NCBI GenBank assembly: GCA_021018995.1
Contig: CM037596.1
Span: 86,869,184 to 86,933,183 of the forward strand
Length of the DNA: 64,000 bases
Direction: 5' to 3'
DNA from: Chloranthus sessilifolius
Taxonomy: Eukaryota > Streptophyta > Magnoliopsida > Chloranthales > Chloranthaceae
The notes under the pieces were generated by a model that saw only the letters and a program-made list of their open reading frames with translations, was not told the origin of the DNA and made no database searches. Position 1 is the first letter of the stretch; the number at the start of each line of letters is the position of its first letter. This document shows positions 22,780-33,686 of this stretch, in pieces. A program made the position numbers and the translations under genes.

Positions 22780-23880
22780 AGCCACCAACTATCGAATTAA
22801 AACAGTTACCTGAGTCGCTCAAGTACGCTTTTTTGGGACCTCATGAAACTCTTCCGGCAATAATTTCATCTACATTGTCGGAAGAACAAGAGAACGATTT
22901 GCTGAAAGTACTTAAAGAGCACAAGGAGGCCATCGGATGGACTCTAACTGATTTTAAAGGGATTGACCCATCAGTCTGTATGCACAAAATACATCTGGAA
23001 GATGATAGTACACCATCGAGAGAACCGCAGAGGCGACTTAATCCGAACATGCAAGAAGTCGTTTTAAAGGAAATCATTAAATTACTCGATGCTGGAATCA
23101 TCTATCCGATCTCTGATGTGAATGGGTAAGTCCAGTTCAAATCATTCCGAAAAAGTCTGGAATCACTGTGAAAGAAACTACTGAAAGAGAATTGGTCCCT
23201 ACTCGCGAAACTACTGGGTGGCGTGTCTGCATTGATTATAGGAAATTGAACACGACTACCAGAAAGGATCATCTTTTCCTTCCATTCATTGATCAAATTC
23301 TTGAGAAGTTAGCTGGGTAAGAGTTTTACTGTTTTCTTGATGGATATTCGGGATACAATCAAGTGCCCGTTTTTCCACCTAATCAGGACAAAACTACATT
23401 CATGTGTCCCTATGGTACGTTTGCATATCGCAGAATGCCGTTCGGCCTATGTAATGCTCCGGCCACGTTTCAACGATGTATGTTAGCCATATTTTCGGAT
23501 ATGATTGATAAATTCATCGAAGTCTTCATGGGCGACTTCTCGGTTTTTGGGAAAACATTTGGTTCTTGTTTGAATCATCTTTCACAAGTGCTACAACGTT
23601 GTGTCGAATCAAAACTTATTCTTAGCTGGAAGAAAAGTCATTTCATGGTGCAACAAGGAATTGTGTTAGGACATATCGTTTCAAAGAAAGGAATTGAAGT
23701 TGATAAGGCCAAAGTTGACTTAATTGCCAATTTGCCCCCACCGAAGAGTGTTCGACAAATTCGATCATTTTTGGGGCATGCTGGATTTTATAGAAGATTC
23801 ATCAAAGATTTTAGTAAGGTGGCTAAACCATTGTGCACCCTGCTTGGCAAAGATGTTCCTTTTGATTTCGACGAGGATTG
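22780..23880 (+). pseudogene. pol (RT): E2 reverse transcriptase region
   Basis: Ty3-type RT. It begins with ELKQLPESLKYAFLG (22795-22840), then MQEVVLKEIIKLLDAGIIYP (23050-23109), the WRVCIDYRKLN-type block (near 23219), YGTFAYRRMPFGLCNAPATF (about 23411-23470), the catalytic-region block IDKFIEVFMGDFSVFG (near 23506-23553), and the thumb words GHAGFYRRFIKDFSKVAKPL (about 23776-23835). Broken fossil. Confidence 0.85.
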
Positions 23881-24310
23881 CATGAAAGCATTTATGAAAT
23901 TGCGCAAGCTCTTATCAAATGCACCGATAATCCAACCACCGAATTATTCTTTACCATTCGAACTCATGTGTAATGCATCTGATTATGCTATCGGAGCTGT
24001 CTTAGGGCAAAGGGTGAACAAATTACCTCACGTAATTTATTATGCCAGTAAGACATTGATCGATGCACAGCTTAACTACGCCACCACTGAGAAAGAGTTA
24101 TTAGCTGTGGTGTATGCTCTTGATAAATTTTGATCTTATCTGCTTGGATAAAAAATAGTGGTCTTTTCAGACCACTCTGCATTGAAATATTTGTTAGCAA
24201 AGAAGGATGCCAAACCAAGATTGATCCGCTGGATCTTGCTCCTTCAAGAGTTCAATTTCGAAATCAAAGATAAAAAGGGAGTAGAGAATGTTGTGGCTGA
24301 TCACTTGTCT
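23881..24310 (+). pseudogene. pol (RNase H): E2 RNase H region
   Basis: RNase H domain: YSLPFELMCNASDYAIGAVL (about 23946-24005), HVIYYASKTLIDAQLNYATT (near 24030-24090), then [20 protein letters not shown] (24170-24229). Continuous with RT upstream and integrase downstream, as in E1. Broken fossil. Confidence 0.85.
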
Positions 24311-25660
24311 CGCATTTTACCTGAAGAATCTTCTGCACCTGAACCTATCCGGGACATTTTTCCGGATGAGCAATTGATGGAAATTGATGCGATTGCTACA
24401 AAAGCTCCTTGGTTTGCCAATATCGTAAATTATCTGGTCACTGGCAGAATCCCTACTGAATGGGGTAAGAATGATAAGCATCTCTTTTTCTCCCAAATCA
24501 AATACTATTTTTGGGATGAACCACAATTGTTCAAAATCTGTTCCGATCAAATCATCAGGAGATGTGTACCGGAAGAAGAACAATTAAGCGTCATCAATTT
24601 CTGCCATGCTGGAGCTTGTAGAGGCCATTTCGGAGGACAGAAAACCTCACGGAAAATTCTTCAAAGTGGATTCTATTGGCCCTCCATCTTTCAGGACGCT
24701 ACCCAATTTTGTAAAGAATGCCAACGATGTCAACAGCTGGGAAATATTTCACGACCAAATATGATGCCCCTTAATCCAATTTTAATTGTTGAAATTTTTT
24801 ATGTTTGGGGGATTGATTTCATGGGTCCTTTTCCCCCATCTTTTGGGTATTCATATATTCTTGTAGTTGTTGACTACGTTTCTAAATGGATTGAAGCTGT
24901 AGCAACTCGATCGAATGATCACAAGGTCATTATCAAATTCCTGAGAGAAAATGTGTTTAACCGATTTGGGATCCCGAGAGCAATCATTAGTGATGGCGGT
25001 TCACATTTCTGCAACAGCCATTTTGCCACTTTAATGAAAAAATATGGTGTTACTCACAAGGTCGCAACGCCATATCACCCGCAAACTAGTGGTCAAGTGG
25101 AAGTGTCGAATCGAGAAATCAAATAAATTTTGGAAAAGACGGTGCGACCGGATAGAAAAGATTGGTCGAACCGGCTATCTAATGCTCTTTGGGCCTATCG
25201 GACTGCATTTAAGACTCCAATCGGAATGTCGCCATTCAGGATTATATATGGGAAAGCATGTCATCTTCCTGTTGAATTAGAGCATAAGGTATTTTGGGCT
25301 ATCAAAAGATTTAACTTTGATATGCAAGCGACAGGATCAAATCGAAGGCTACAGCTGAGTGAATTGGAAGAGGTACGCTATGATGCGTATGAAAACTCCA
25401 AGATGTACAAAAAAAGGTACAAGAAGCTGCATGATGAGTCAATTTCTCGGAAAGAGTTCCACATTGGATAAAAAGTTTGGTTGTTCAACTCCAGACTTAA
25501 GCTCCACCCGAGGAAACTGAAATCTAGATGGGAAGGCCCGTTTCAGGTTATTTCTATTAGTGCGCATGGTGCGATTGCGATCCGAAATCTCAAGGACAAT
25601 CAAGTCTTTAAAATCAATGGGCAACGTCTTAAACCAATGTTTGAGCCGATGACCTAGTTC
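24311..25660 (+). pseudogene. pol (IN): E2 integrase region
   Basis: Integrase with an HHCC zinc domain ([20 protein letters not shown] near 24590-24650, ending [17 protein letters not shown] near 24713-24760). The catalytic core begins [20 protein letters not shown] near 24795, with IISDGGSHF near 24985-25010 and the VSNREIK block near 25105. The C-terminal domain includes [20 protein letters not shown] (25250-25309) and ends near 25650 with PMFEPMT. No chromodomain. Broken fossil. Confidence 0.85.
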
Positions 25661-27755
25661 GGAATTGAGGCGATGCACCTCAGTGACCTAGATTAAAGGA
25701 GTTGGACTCAGGTTTAGTTTAGGATTTAGGATTTAGGATTTCTCTTTTCGTATGTTTAGTTTTAGAATATTAGTTTTTAGTTTAGTTTAGATTGTTTTTA
25801 ATTTCCAATTTAGTGTAGCCACATTACCTTCAATAAATTTTTATTCTCGCTTGTTTGTCATGTTCCACTTTGATGCACATATTCTTTGCACCTGATCTTT
25901 GTGTTGAGGTACTTTTCAACAGGTTTGGGGGTCCCTACTTATTTCAAACAATGAGGATATTGTCATTTTTTGGTTTGGGGGTATGGTTATCTATCTTGCA
26001 TCATTTATTTATTTATTTTTAGATTTAAAAAAAAAAAAATTTATTTGAAACCATCATACATGATTTACTTTGCAATAGTTTTCAAACTTCAGTTGATGAT
26101 GCATGTGAATTTAATTTTGAGAATATTGATGTCATATTTTGATTACTTGTATCTAGGATGATGAAGCTTAATGTGATAATTTGTGGATGACTCTGAAATT
26201 CATGCTCAAAATTTTTGCACTTATACCATGCTAAGACTTAGAAATCGATGAACTGTTTTGAACGTTGAATCTTAGGTTCTTAGTGAAGACTAAACCCGGT
26301 AAGCTTTAGAGCTAATTTCCCGCCATTGATGAGTGAATACATAAACTCGGAGTTTTCTTTGAATACGAATTATTTTGCATAATCTCATACACTTTGTTTT
26401 GACTTGTGACTTTGCATGATATAAAATTCATATTATTGTGTTAGAACGTACTATATATCTACTCAAGACAAATAGGCAAGGTTACCATCTTTTAAGGAAA
26501 TGATTGAAGGCCATCTTTGGCTCGTTTGTGCTTAAAATATCCCACCTCATATCAATTTATCCTTCTAGTACCCCTTTGAGCCTATTGAAAAAATTACCTT
26601 TATACATTCTTTGATAAGTCACGTTAACCTTTAACCCTTCACCATTTCTAAAAATTCAGCTTTACCCTTCTTATTTCTGAGAAATTAGGAACGAGAGATG
26701 AAAATGAGCGAAAAGAGGGTAAGTGGAGAGATACTGAGTTGTAATGTTTATTGAGAATGTATGGCAAAAATATAAAAGAAAAAGGGGAGAGAAAAAGAAA
26801 AAGAAAATTGTGAAAAATAATGAAAAATATGAGGTGCTTCAAGAAAAGAAAACTCAAAAGAAGAAGAAAGAGTAAAAGAAAGAAAAATATTGAAAAAAAA
26901 AATAGCGAGAAATTAGAAAAGAAAAAAAAAAAGAGATAGAAAAATCAGAAGTTTGTTTCTTTTCCAATTTCTCATAAATTTTAAATTCCAACTTCGAATT
27001 CTTTCTTACCCTTTCCTGAGCCCCATTACAACCCTACAAAAGACCTTCATGATCTAATCTTGCATTGGTAACTCCCTTGTGGAGAGTTAATATGTGATAC
27101 TTATGACACTTAATATGACATGCTTAGGATATACAAGTATCTATTTTTATGAGATTTATCTGTGTTCATTAATTGCATCGTATTTCATTTATCATGTGAG
27201 ACCTTTTTGCTTGTTTTGTATTGATCTCTCACATGTGTGCAAAAACTTACCCATCATCGGAGTGATTTTATTTTGAGAGTATACCTAAAGTGAGGATTGA
27301 GTCGACACATGAGATCTGATAATTTACTGTTTAAATTGGTTCCGAGATGGATGAATCTTGGTTTTGGTATGCACACACTTCACGTTTAGGCATGCATGGA
27401 TGAGTTATCTAACAATTTGAGCATTAAGTTAATTTGAACGGACACTAGCATGATTGACATGACTTTAATATTTAAGATTGATGATTCACATATTGAAACA
27501 ATTAATATTTTTATTTTTGAATAGTATATATGTTATAAAAAAAAATCATGTTTTGAAAACTCAATGTTGCCGATGGTTTGAAATTTTTTGATGTTTGTGG
27601 GCAACTTCACTGTAAACCCTCAGGAGACACAACTCCTCCACTAGGGATCACCTAGGGGTTTAAAGGCTTGTTGTACATGCTAAGTGCAATCGTGTTCCCT
27701 ACGAAAGTGGCATTTATTTTCTTTAGTTTGCTTTGCTCGAGGACTAGCAAAGTGT
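25661..27755 (+). other. E2 3' untranslated region
   Basis: About 2.1 kb of AT-rich noncoding DNA. Two GGTTTGGGGG words (25921-25932 and 25971-25983) resemble the real polypurine tract at 27756. An A/G-rich run lies near 26690-26945, and a conserved block shared with E1 lies at 27597-27720. There is no accessory ORF. No coding signature seen. Confidence 0.75.
27597..27720 (+). other. Conserved noncoding block before the 3' LTR (E2 copy)
   Basis: Counterpart of E1 11641-11764, about 88 percent identical by eye. It ends about 36 bp before the polypurine tract. Contains CTAGGGATCACCTAGGGG and other short inverted words. Confidence 0.6.
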
Positions 27756-27768
27756 AGGTTTGGGGGTG
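27756..27768 (+). promoter_or_regulatory. E2 polypurine tract
   Basis: AGGTTTGGGGGTG directly before the 3' LTR (TGATGAGTAG at 27769). Position and base content fit the plus-strand primer site used in reverse transcription. Confidence 0.85.
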
Positions 27769-29294
27769 TGATGAGTAGTGAAATATGATGATATTTCACC
27801 CCTAAATACCTATATTTAGCTATTCGATGAAGGCTATCTCATGAGATTTACTAGATTTAAAGTGTTTCAGGTAAATACAAGCCAAGTGCAGAAAACAGCC
27901 AAAGAATTCTGAAAATAATGTCAAAACACTGCAACTTTGGGTCATCGAGAACTTGGTACGACTTGCAGCACAATTTGGACCTCTAAGACGGCCGAATTAT
28001 GAAATTATCAAAACACAAAAGTTGTAGATCTTTCTATCAGCTTTCGAACGGCATAAGAATCATGTCAATCCGAGTTCGAGACAGAACGTTATGACTACAA
28101 TACCGAAGCCATGTCTGATGCAAAAGTGGGCCAAAATTCACAAATTTCTGGGAGGTTGATGCATCGACCCTTTTGGTCGATTAATCGAGGACAAAAAGCT
28201 GTCAGACACGAAACTGACACATTAAAGCAGATTTTGAGGATTTTTTGCAGGGTCGATTAATCGACCCTGACTTGTCGAGTTGGGACACTTCTGCGACGTG
28301 GCTATTATTTAAAGTCAAATCAAACACTTTGAGAAAAAAGAATTTTTGAGGACTATTATTCATTATTATTATTTTTGGTTTTAGACTCCTTTGGGTATCT
28401 TTTTAAGAGTTCTTCTCTTCTCCTTCTTCTAGGGTTTGATCTGGGTAGATTGTACTTAGGATTTGCACTGTCTCTCTTTTACATTCATAGATTGTATTTA
28501 GGAAAAGACATTGTAAACAAAGATCTTTTGGAAGAAATGAAAAGAGGAATGACTTTGAATGAACAAGGAGATCATACACCAAAGAAGAGCGGCTAAATCA
28601 GTTGATCGGGGAAGATGCCATCCCCAGATAAGTAGCAATTTTTTATGATTAATACCGCAGTCTATTATTGTCATCATGGAATCGTTTTGCTAAAAGCTTG
28701 TGTTATTGAAAATATATTGAATGCTTTGTTATGACCGTTGATTGCGCGTATCAATGGCTATAATCGCTAGATCTGGACCTGCAGGCTGATCTAGGCTGTA
28801 GAGCGATTATAAATTTATTGTTATGATCTAAACATCATGAGATACGCTATGCGTCTTACATGACTTATACCGCAATGATAGGCTGAGTCATTATTTTTAG
28901 ATAGGGTATGCCGGATTGATGATCATATTTTATTATGAATCATTTCTCTAGACGAATGATGGTGTGAATGATGCTTTAATGAAACTGTGGGTTTTAATGA
29001 TAGAAAAGAGGTACTAATCTGGGGTAGCATATTCCTTGATCTCATTTAAATATTGTTCTTAGATTCATCAGTAATTAGTTGTTTAGATTAATTAATTTAT
29101 TTTTCCTGCATTTAGGAAAAGTGATAAATTTTTGGTAAATTGAATCTGCCCTTTGGTACTTCCTTAGGGACATTTTTAAAATCTCTTGAAGAATTAATTA
29201 AAAATTCACATTTCCCTGTGGGTTCGACACCCTTGTTCTTGCCATACTGCAATAGATCTTGTGCACTTGCAAGGGTTACATTTAAAATCGATCA
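27769..29294 (+). repeat. E2 3' LTR
   Basis: Pairs with 17251-18798. Its palindrome array (28156-28267) has one palindrome fewer than the 5' copy; the 22-bp length difference between the LTRs equals one palindrome unit. It is followed by the target duplication GCTCA. Confidence 0.95.
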
Positions 29295-29299
29295 GCTCA

Positions 29300-30179
29300 T
29301 CTCACACCTTCTTGCGACATTAGGAATCGAGGTAGGGGAAATTCACTATCCAATAGCATTTTGACTTTGATCAATAGATCTTTGATATATTCGAATTGAA
29401 GTTGGTTTAGAATGTTTTTGCCTTGGAATATTTTGAATTTTTATGATCTCAGAACTTTGAACTGAAATGTGAACTCTGAAATTAGAACTCTGAACTTGAG
29501 TGTGAATTTGATATAGAAATTTGGACATTAGTCCTAATCGTTGAGCATGGATTTTTGAATTCGTTGAACATTGAATCTGATTTAATAGAAATTTGCATCT
29601 AAATAATTTGAACCCTTAAATCATCGAGATATGGATCTGACATCGACTCTTTGAAATTTGATTAGTAAATCTTGGGCAATGAATCATTAAACTCTGAATT
29701 CTGAAATAAAAGGGAATTGAACATTGAAAATAATTGAACTGTAAACATTGAAGTCTTTGAAAATATTAGTTGCATCTGGATTTTTGAATTTGGAATGTTG
29801 AATCACATTGAGCTCTAAATTGGAAGTTATGAATCTTTGAACTTGATTTTGCGTGTATAGAAATGTTATTGAGTCTTTTGAACCTTGAATCTGGACTCTG
29901 AATAAGAATCTACTGATATTTAAAATCCAAATTTTGAAGTGAGAATATGAGCTTAAACTAATCCTTTGAAATTGAATTTTGAATATGAACTACGAACTTC
30001 AATATGAATTGTGGATATGAATATGAATCCGAACTTTGAACAATGATATGAACTCCGAATATAGACACCGAATATGGGCTTTCAATCGAAAGATAGGAAT
30101 ATTGAATCTAATAGAATCTGATATGAACATTGAACATGATATGAATTCTGAACATGAACTGTGAACTTTTGTACACCCT
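29300..30179 (+). repeat. B 5' LTR, AT-rich degenerate repeat section
   Basis: Resumes B LTR after E2 (TCTCACACCTTCTTGCGAC). Dense degenerate words of the type TGAACTCTGAA, TTGAATCTGA and GAATATGAAC. The same section in the B 3' LTR is about 51374-52255. No coding signature. Confidence 0.7.
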
Positions 30180-30386
30180 ATCTAGACTGGTATGGCGGGT
30201 AATCCATACACACTGTACATTACATACTACATACATTGAATAGACTGGTATGGCGGGTTATCCGTACATATTTGTACACTGGACACTGCATACATACTGG
30301 ACTGGTATGACGGGTTATCCGTACACACTGCATACTGCATACACTGACTGGACCGGTACGACGGGTTATCTGTGCACACTGCATAC
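30180..30386 (+). repeat. B 5' LTR minisatellite, part 1
   Basis: Imperfect units of roughly 55-60 bp with the core words GACTGGTATGGCGGGTTATC, CCGTACACACTG and CATACTGCATACACTG. The repeat continues at 32525-32745 beyond F. The B 3' LTR has the same repeat at about 52260-52725. Confidence 0.75.
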
Positions 30387-31509
30387 TGTAGGTGATTCTG
30401 CCTTACCTTCAAATAGGGTCTAAAATCATTCATAAAACTAGGCAGAACACACTCACACAGACCTGCAAGTAATCAGGGTCTATTGTAGCAAGTTTTAAAA
30501 AGATGGTGAGTAAGGGAATGTCCACAGGGAGGTTAGGTTAAAAATGTGGTAAATCTCCAGATCTATAAGAGATCTGACACCCTAACTAATGCTAAGTTAG
30601 CTAAAAGACAGGGGAGAGGTTTAAAAGGGGTTGTCACTGAAACTACACCAAAATTAAACAAAAACTAACTTGGATCGAGTTTAGGAATCTAGATCTCGTA
30701 GGGCAAAGGAGTTAAAAATAGAAAATGGAGAAGAGTAGCTTGGAGATTGGTCTTACTGAATTCAGATTAGGTTAATGCCATAGAGGTTCAGGGCACACAA
30801 TTCCCTCAACTGGCCATAAACACAGCTGCAGGGTAGAAGACTCCACTCCAAATCACAGGATCTACTGGTCTTAAGGCTATGATCTGTCCACTTGAATGGT
30901 CACAGACCATCCTATAAACTTTATCTGATCCAGGGATTTACAGCAGACGAATCCAATTGGCGCCTGAGCTTGGACTAATCTTAAGGCTATAATCTATCCA
31001 CTTTAATGGTCACAGATCATCCTAGGGATCTCCTTCAAAGAAAAAGCATCAATAAGAACATTTAAAACCACTACAGATGCTGTAATTCCAAGGTCACAGA
31101 CTTAGGAAATTACAGGAGTATCAGATCCAGGGAGATCGGATGGTATCCAAGAGGCCTACCAGTTAAGCGGGTGAGCTGATTAACAACTTCTCTACACAAA
31201 TCCGATCGAGCACCAAATGAAACCAAGGGAACTTTAGATCTAATTATAGCATTAAATACCACATTTATATTGTAATCAAACTCACTCTACAATGGAAATG
31301 CTCTCAGATCTGTAGTCTGTGCAGCAGTGAACCCACAATAGCACTCTCAACCTTACCCAATTATAGATATAACCTCTCTCCTTGCTACTCCAGAGGAATT
31401 AGCCAACCATTGTTGGGATAAAGGAGGGAAAATGGAATTTCTCTGTAAGCTCTAATCTCTAAAGTTTTACTCAGATCTCGATCTCCCCTCAATTGTAATT
31501 GGGGGTCTC

Positions 31510-31518
31510 TATATATAG
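31510..31518 (+). promoter_or_regulatory. F TATA box
   Basis: TATATATAG about 1.1 kb into F, followed by a pyrimidine-rich stretch; a plausible start zone for an LTR promoter. Confidence 0.5.
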
Positions 31519-31728
31519 CTTTCTCCTCTATTTTTCCTGCCAAAACTCCTTTCTAGAAGGTCCTCAAAGTTTGTTAGGGTTCTATTAGAGCACGTGGGTC
31601 GGTTAGGGTTTCCTAGGGCATCTTCTAGAATCATTGTGCCAGTCACCAAGTGCCTCGGGTTGCGTGCAGTAGGTCACCAAGTCACAGCATGTGCATAGAT
31701 GAGTTTCTGAGAAGTTCTGCACATAATT

Positions 31729-32250
31729 TCGACAAGTTGGGGAAGCTTCCGACAGGTTGTGGAAAAGCTTTTTAGTCCTTTTGCCAGGTTCTCTAATCCC
31801 TTCGATAGATTCCGATAGGATGAGCTTCGAGGCTTTATCTTCACTGCACTTTATCTGGAGCATTCGACAGGTTGGAGGAGTAGTTCGATAGGTTGGGAGA
31901 CCGTTTCGTCAGGTTGTAGCTTTGCATTCCATCACTTCGATAGGATGGCTCTCACTCCTTCGATAGGTGCTGTTCCAGCACCTCCATTTCATTAGGTTCA
32001 AGCGGTCTTTTGATAGGTTCTGGAGACCTTTCGATAGGTTCCCTTTTCTCCTCAGGTAGATTTCGTCAGGATGAAATCTGTCTTTCTCTCAACTGTTCGA
32101 TAGGTTCTTAGATCCTATTGAATTTCGCAATCCTCACGACTTCTTCTTTCAGCCTTCAGATCCTATCGAAACCTTGCCAATCTGCATGAATTCCTCTAAT
32201 TTAACTCTTAACTCCTATCGAAATCTTCAGATGTCCTCTCGATAGGATGT
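31729..32250 (+). repeat. F array of TTCGATAGG / CCTATCGAA words in both orientations
   Basis: More than a dozen copies of TCGATAGG, TCGACAGG or TCGTCAGG followed by TT or AT (for example 31864, 31884, 31906, 31937, 31959), and reverse copies CCTATCGAAA (about 32163, 32214). Several neighbours are 20-22 bp apart. Single words are not palindromes, but opposite copies could pair. Confidence 0.7.
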
Positions 32251-32524
32251 TTTTGGCCTGTCTTGACTTCCTTCGCCTTATTCTGCTGTAGCCAAGCACC
32301 TAAGGGTCCAGTGATGTGCTACCCTCTGGTGTGCTCTTGCTGAGTCTGTCCTGTGCTGAGAGATGGCCCCTTTATGGGCATTCTTGAGTGGTTTTCTGCA
32401 TTAGTATCATCTTTTATTGCTGTCTATAAAATACACTCGACAGAGGCTTATTAGTGTGCTCACAGGTCTATCAATGGTGAGGTTATAGGGTGAAAACTGG
32501 CATTTTTCACCACTTAACACATAC

Positions 32525-32745
32525 TACATACACTGACTGGACCGCTACGGTTGGAAATTCGTACACACTGCATACTGCATACACTAACTGGACCAGTACG
32601 GCGGGTTATCCATACACACTGCATCGTATATTCGACCGGATCGATCTGACGGGTTATCCATACACCTGTATCTCGTGCATATCGATCGAACCACTATATA
32701 CACTAACTGGACTGGTACAGCAGGTCATCCATACACACTATAAGA
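32525..32745 (+). repeat. B 5' LTR minisatellite, part 2
   Basis: Continues the GGACCGGTACGGCGGGTTATC-like units after F. It ends about 813 bp before the B 5' LTR end. Confidence 0.7.
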
Positions 32746-33062
32746 TATGAACTGAAAATCTGACTACTGTAAGATGGGAATAATGGTAATCTAGACACTG
32801 TAAGCCAGTGAATCTGAACACTAAACTCTGTAAGTCTTTGAGTCCGGATAGAAATTCTGAATTTGACTTTGAAGATGAATTTGGGAACATAAAAAAGGAA
32901 TTTTGGAAAATTGTATCATCGAATTTTGTGTGAAACTTTGAACTAGTGATTTGATTCAAGGATATATGCAAATCAGTTTTGATATTATCATCTTTTGAAC
33001 TTTGTCATTGAATCTATGAATTGATATGATAAGATGTGAAATTGTATTTGATTTTCTTCTAC

Positions 33063-33104
33063 TGAGCTTAGACTATTAGCTCGCCCCGACTATACGTCAC
33101 AGGT
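33063..33104 (+). promoter_or_regulatory. Conserved AGCT module in B 5' LTR
   Basis: TGAGCT, spacer, TAGCTCGCCCCGACTATACG, then TCACAGGT, about 454 bp from the LTR end. B 3' LTR copy at 53049-53090. Matches D, C and E7 in order and position. Confidence 0.65.
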
Positions 33105-33479
33105 GTAGATCTTGATCAGGACTCTGGAATTGAGGAGAATCCAGATTTACGTATCGAAGAAAGAAGCACAATAGTTGCTACAAATTTGGACTTGATATAA
33201 TTTCAGTTGATCTCTTTAGCTTTTGAGCTTGGTACATCGAGATTCTGTAATAATTTTGTACATACTTTTGTGTACCACTGTTTAGATGATGGTCGGCCAT
33301 CACCGGTGGTTTTATTTCGGTTATTTTATTTTCAATATTCTATATAGAATGGAATCAATTCTTTTTGTCATGTATTGTAACTGCTTTGATTTCTGTACTG
33401 TGTGGATGTACCAAGTAAATTCTGTATTCGATTGTGTTCTGCGATAGGACGGTCTAGGTTTTCCCATTTAGTTTAAAGT

Positions 33480-33524
33480 TTAAATAAATAAATAAATAAA
33501 CAAATATATATATATATATATATC
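33480..33524 (+). repeat. AAAT and TA microsatellites near the B 5' LTR end
   Basis: AAATAAATAAATAAAC followed by about eleven TA units, close to the LTR 3' end. Confidence 0.9.
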
Positions 33525-33562
33525 TCAGAAAATTGCATTAGGAAAATCCGAGGTGTCACTGT

Positions 33563-33574
33563 TGATATCAGAGC
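33563..33574 (+). promoter_or_regulatory. B primer-binding site (initiator tRNA-Met type)
   Basis: TGATATCAGAGC a few bases after the LTR end, one base off TGGTATCAGAGC, the usual chromovirus primer site. Confidence 0.75.
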
Positions 33575-33686
33575 TATGACATTAGATTCTGTTGCAACAT
33601 ACGAGAGTTAGTCTATGTTAGGTTATGACTATAGGTCATCACGATCACTTTTTATTGAATCTTTTGGTTGAACATGATAGATCAAT

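Larger units (their letters stand above)
17246..29299 (+). mobile_element. E2: Athila-type element with both LTRs and GCTCA target duplication
   Basis: Insertion in the B 5' LTR. GCTCA flanks both ends (17246-17250, 29295-29299). LTRs 17251-18798 (1548 bp) and 27769-29294 (1526 bp), both TG...CA. Between them: tRNA-Asp-type primer site, leader, gag, protease, RT, RNase H, integrase, a 2.1 kb 3' untranslated region and a polypurine tract. LTR divergence is roughly 5 percent by eye; at commonly used plant rates that suggests a few million years or less. Structurally the most complete element here, but broken, with about eight breaks in the coding part. No accessory ORF, unlike E1. Confidence 0.95.
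30387..32519 (+). mobile_element. F: candidate solo LTR with CATAC target duplication
   Basis: A 2133-bp insertion in the B minisatellite. It starts TGTAGGTGATTCTGCC and ends CACTTAACA (TG...CA), and CATAC is present on both sides (30382-30386 and 32520-32524). No coding domain is seen. A TATATATAG box lies at 31510-31518, and an array of TTCGATAGG-type words follows at 31729-32250. This fits a single LTR left after recombination. A small non-autonomous LTR element is the alternative. Because CATAC also occurs in the host minisatellite, the duplication is good but not perfect evidence. Confidence 0.65.
15765..33558 (+). repeat. B 5' LTR (split by E2 and F)
   Basis: Starts TGTAACATCCCGAAAAATTC. 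The paired copy at 50309 starts TGTAGCATCCCAAAAATTTC. In order: a GA microsatellite (16188-16219), a hairpin array (16736-16927), E2, AT-rich TGAACTCTGAA-type degenerate repeats (29340-30170), a minisatellite (30180-30386 and 32525-32745) with F inside it, the AGCT module (33063-33104), a TA microsatellite (33480-33524), and the LTR end at about 33558. Confidence 0.8.

Noticed and set aside
30387-32519. F as a DNA transposon with terminal inverted repeats
   Set aside because: The ends (TGTAGGTGATTCTGCC and the complement of GGCATTTTTCACCACTTAACA) share only loose similarity. TG...CA ends with a five-base duplication fit an LTR better.
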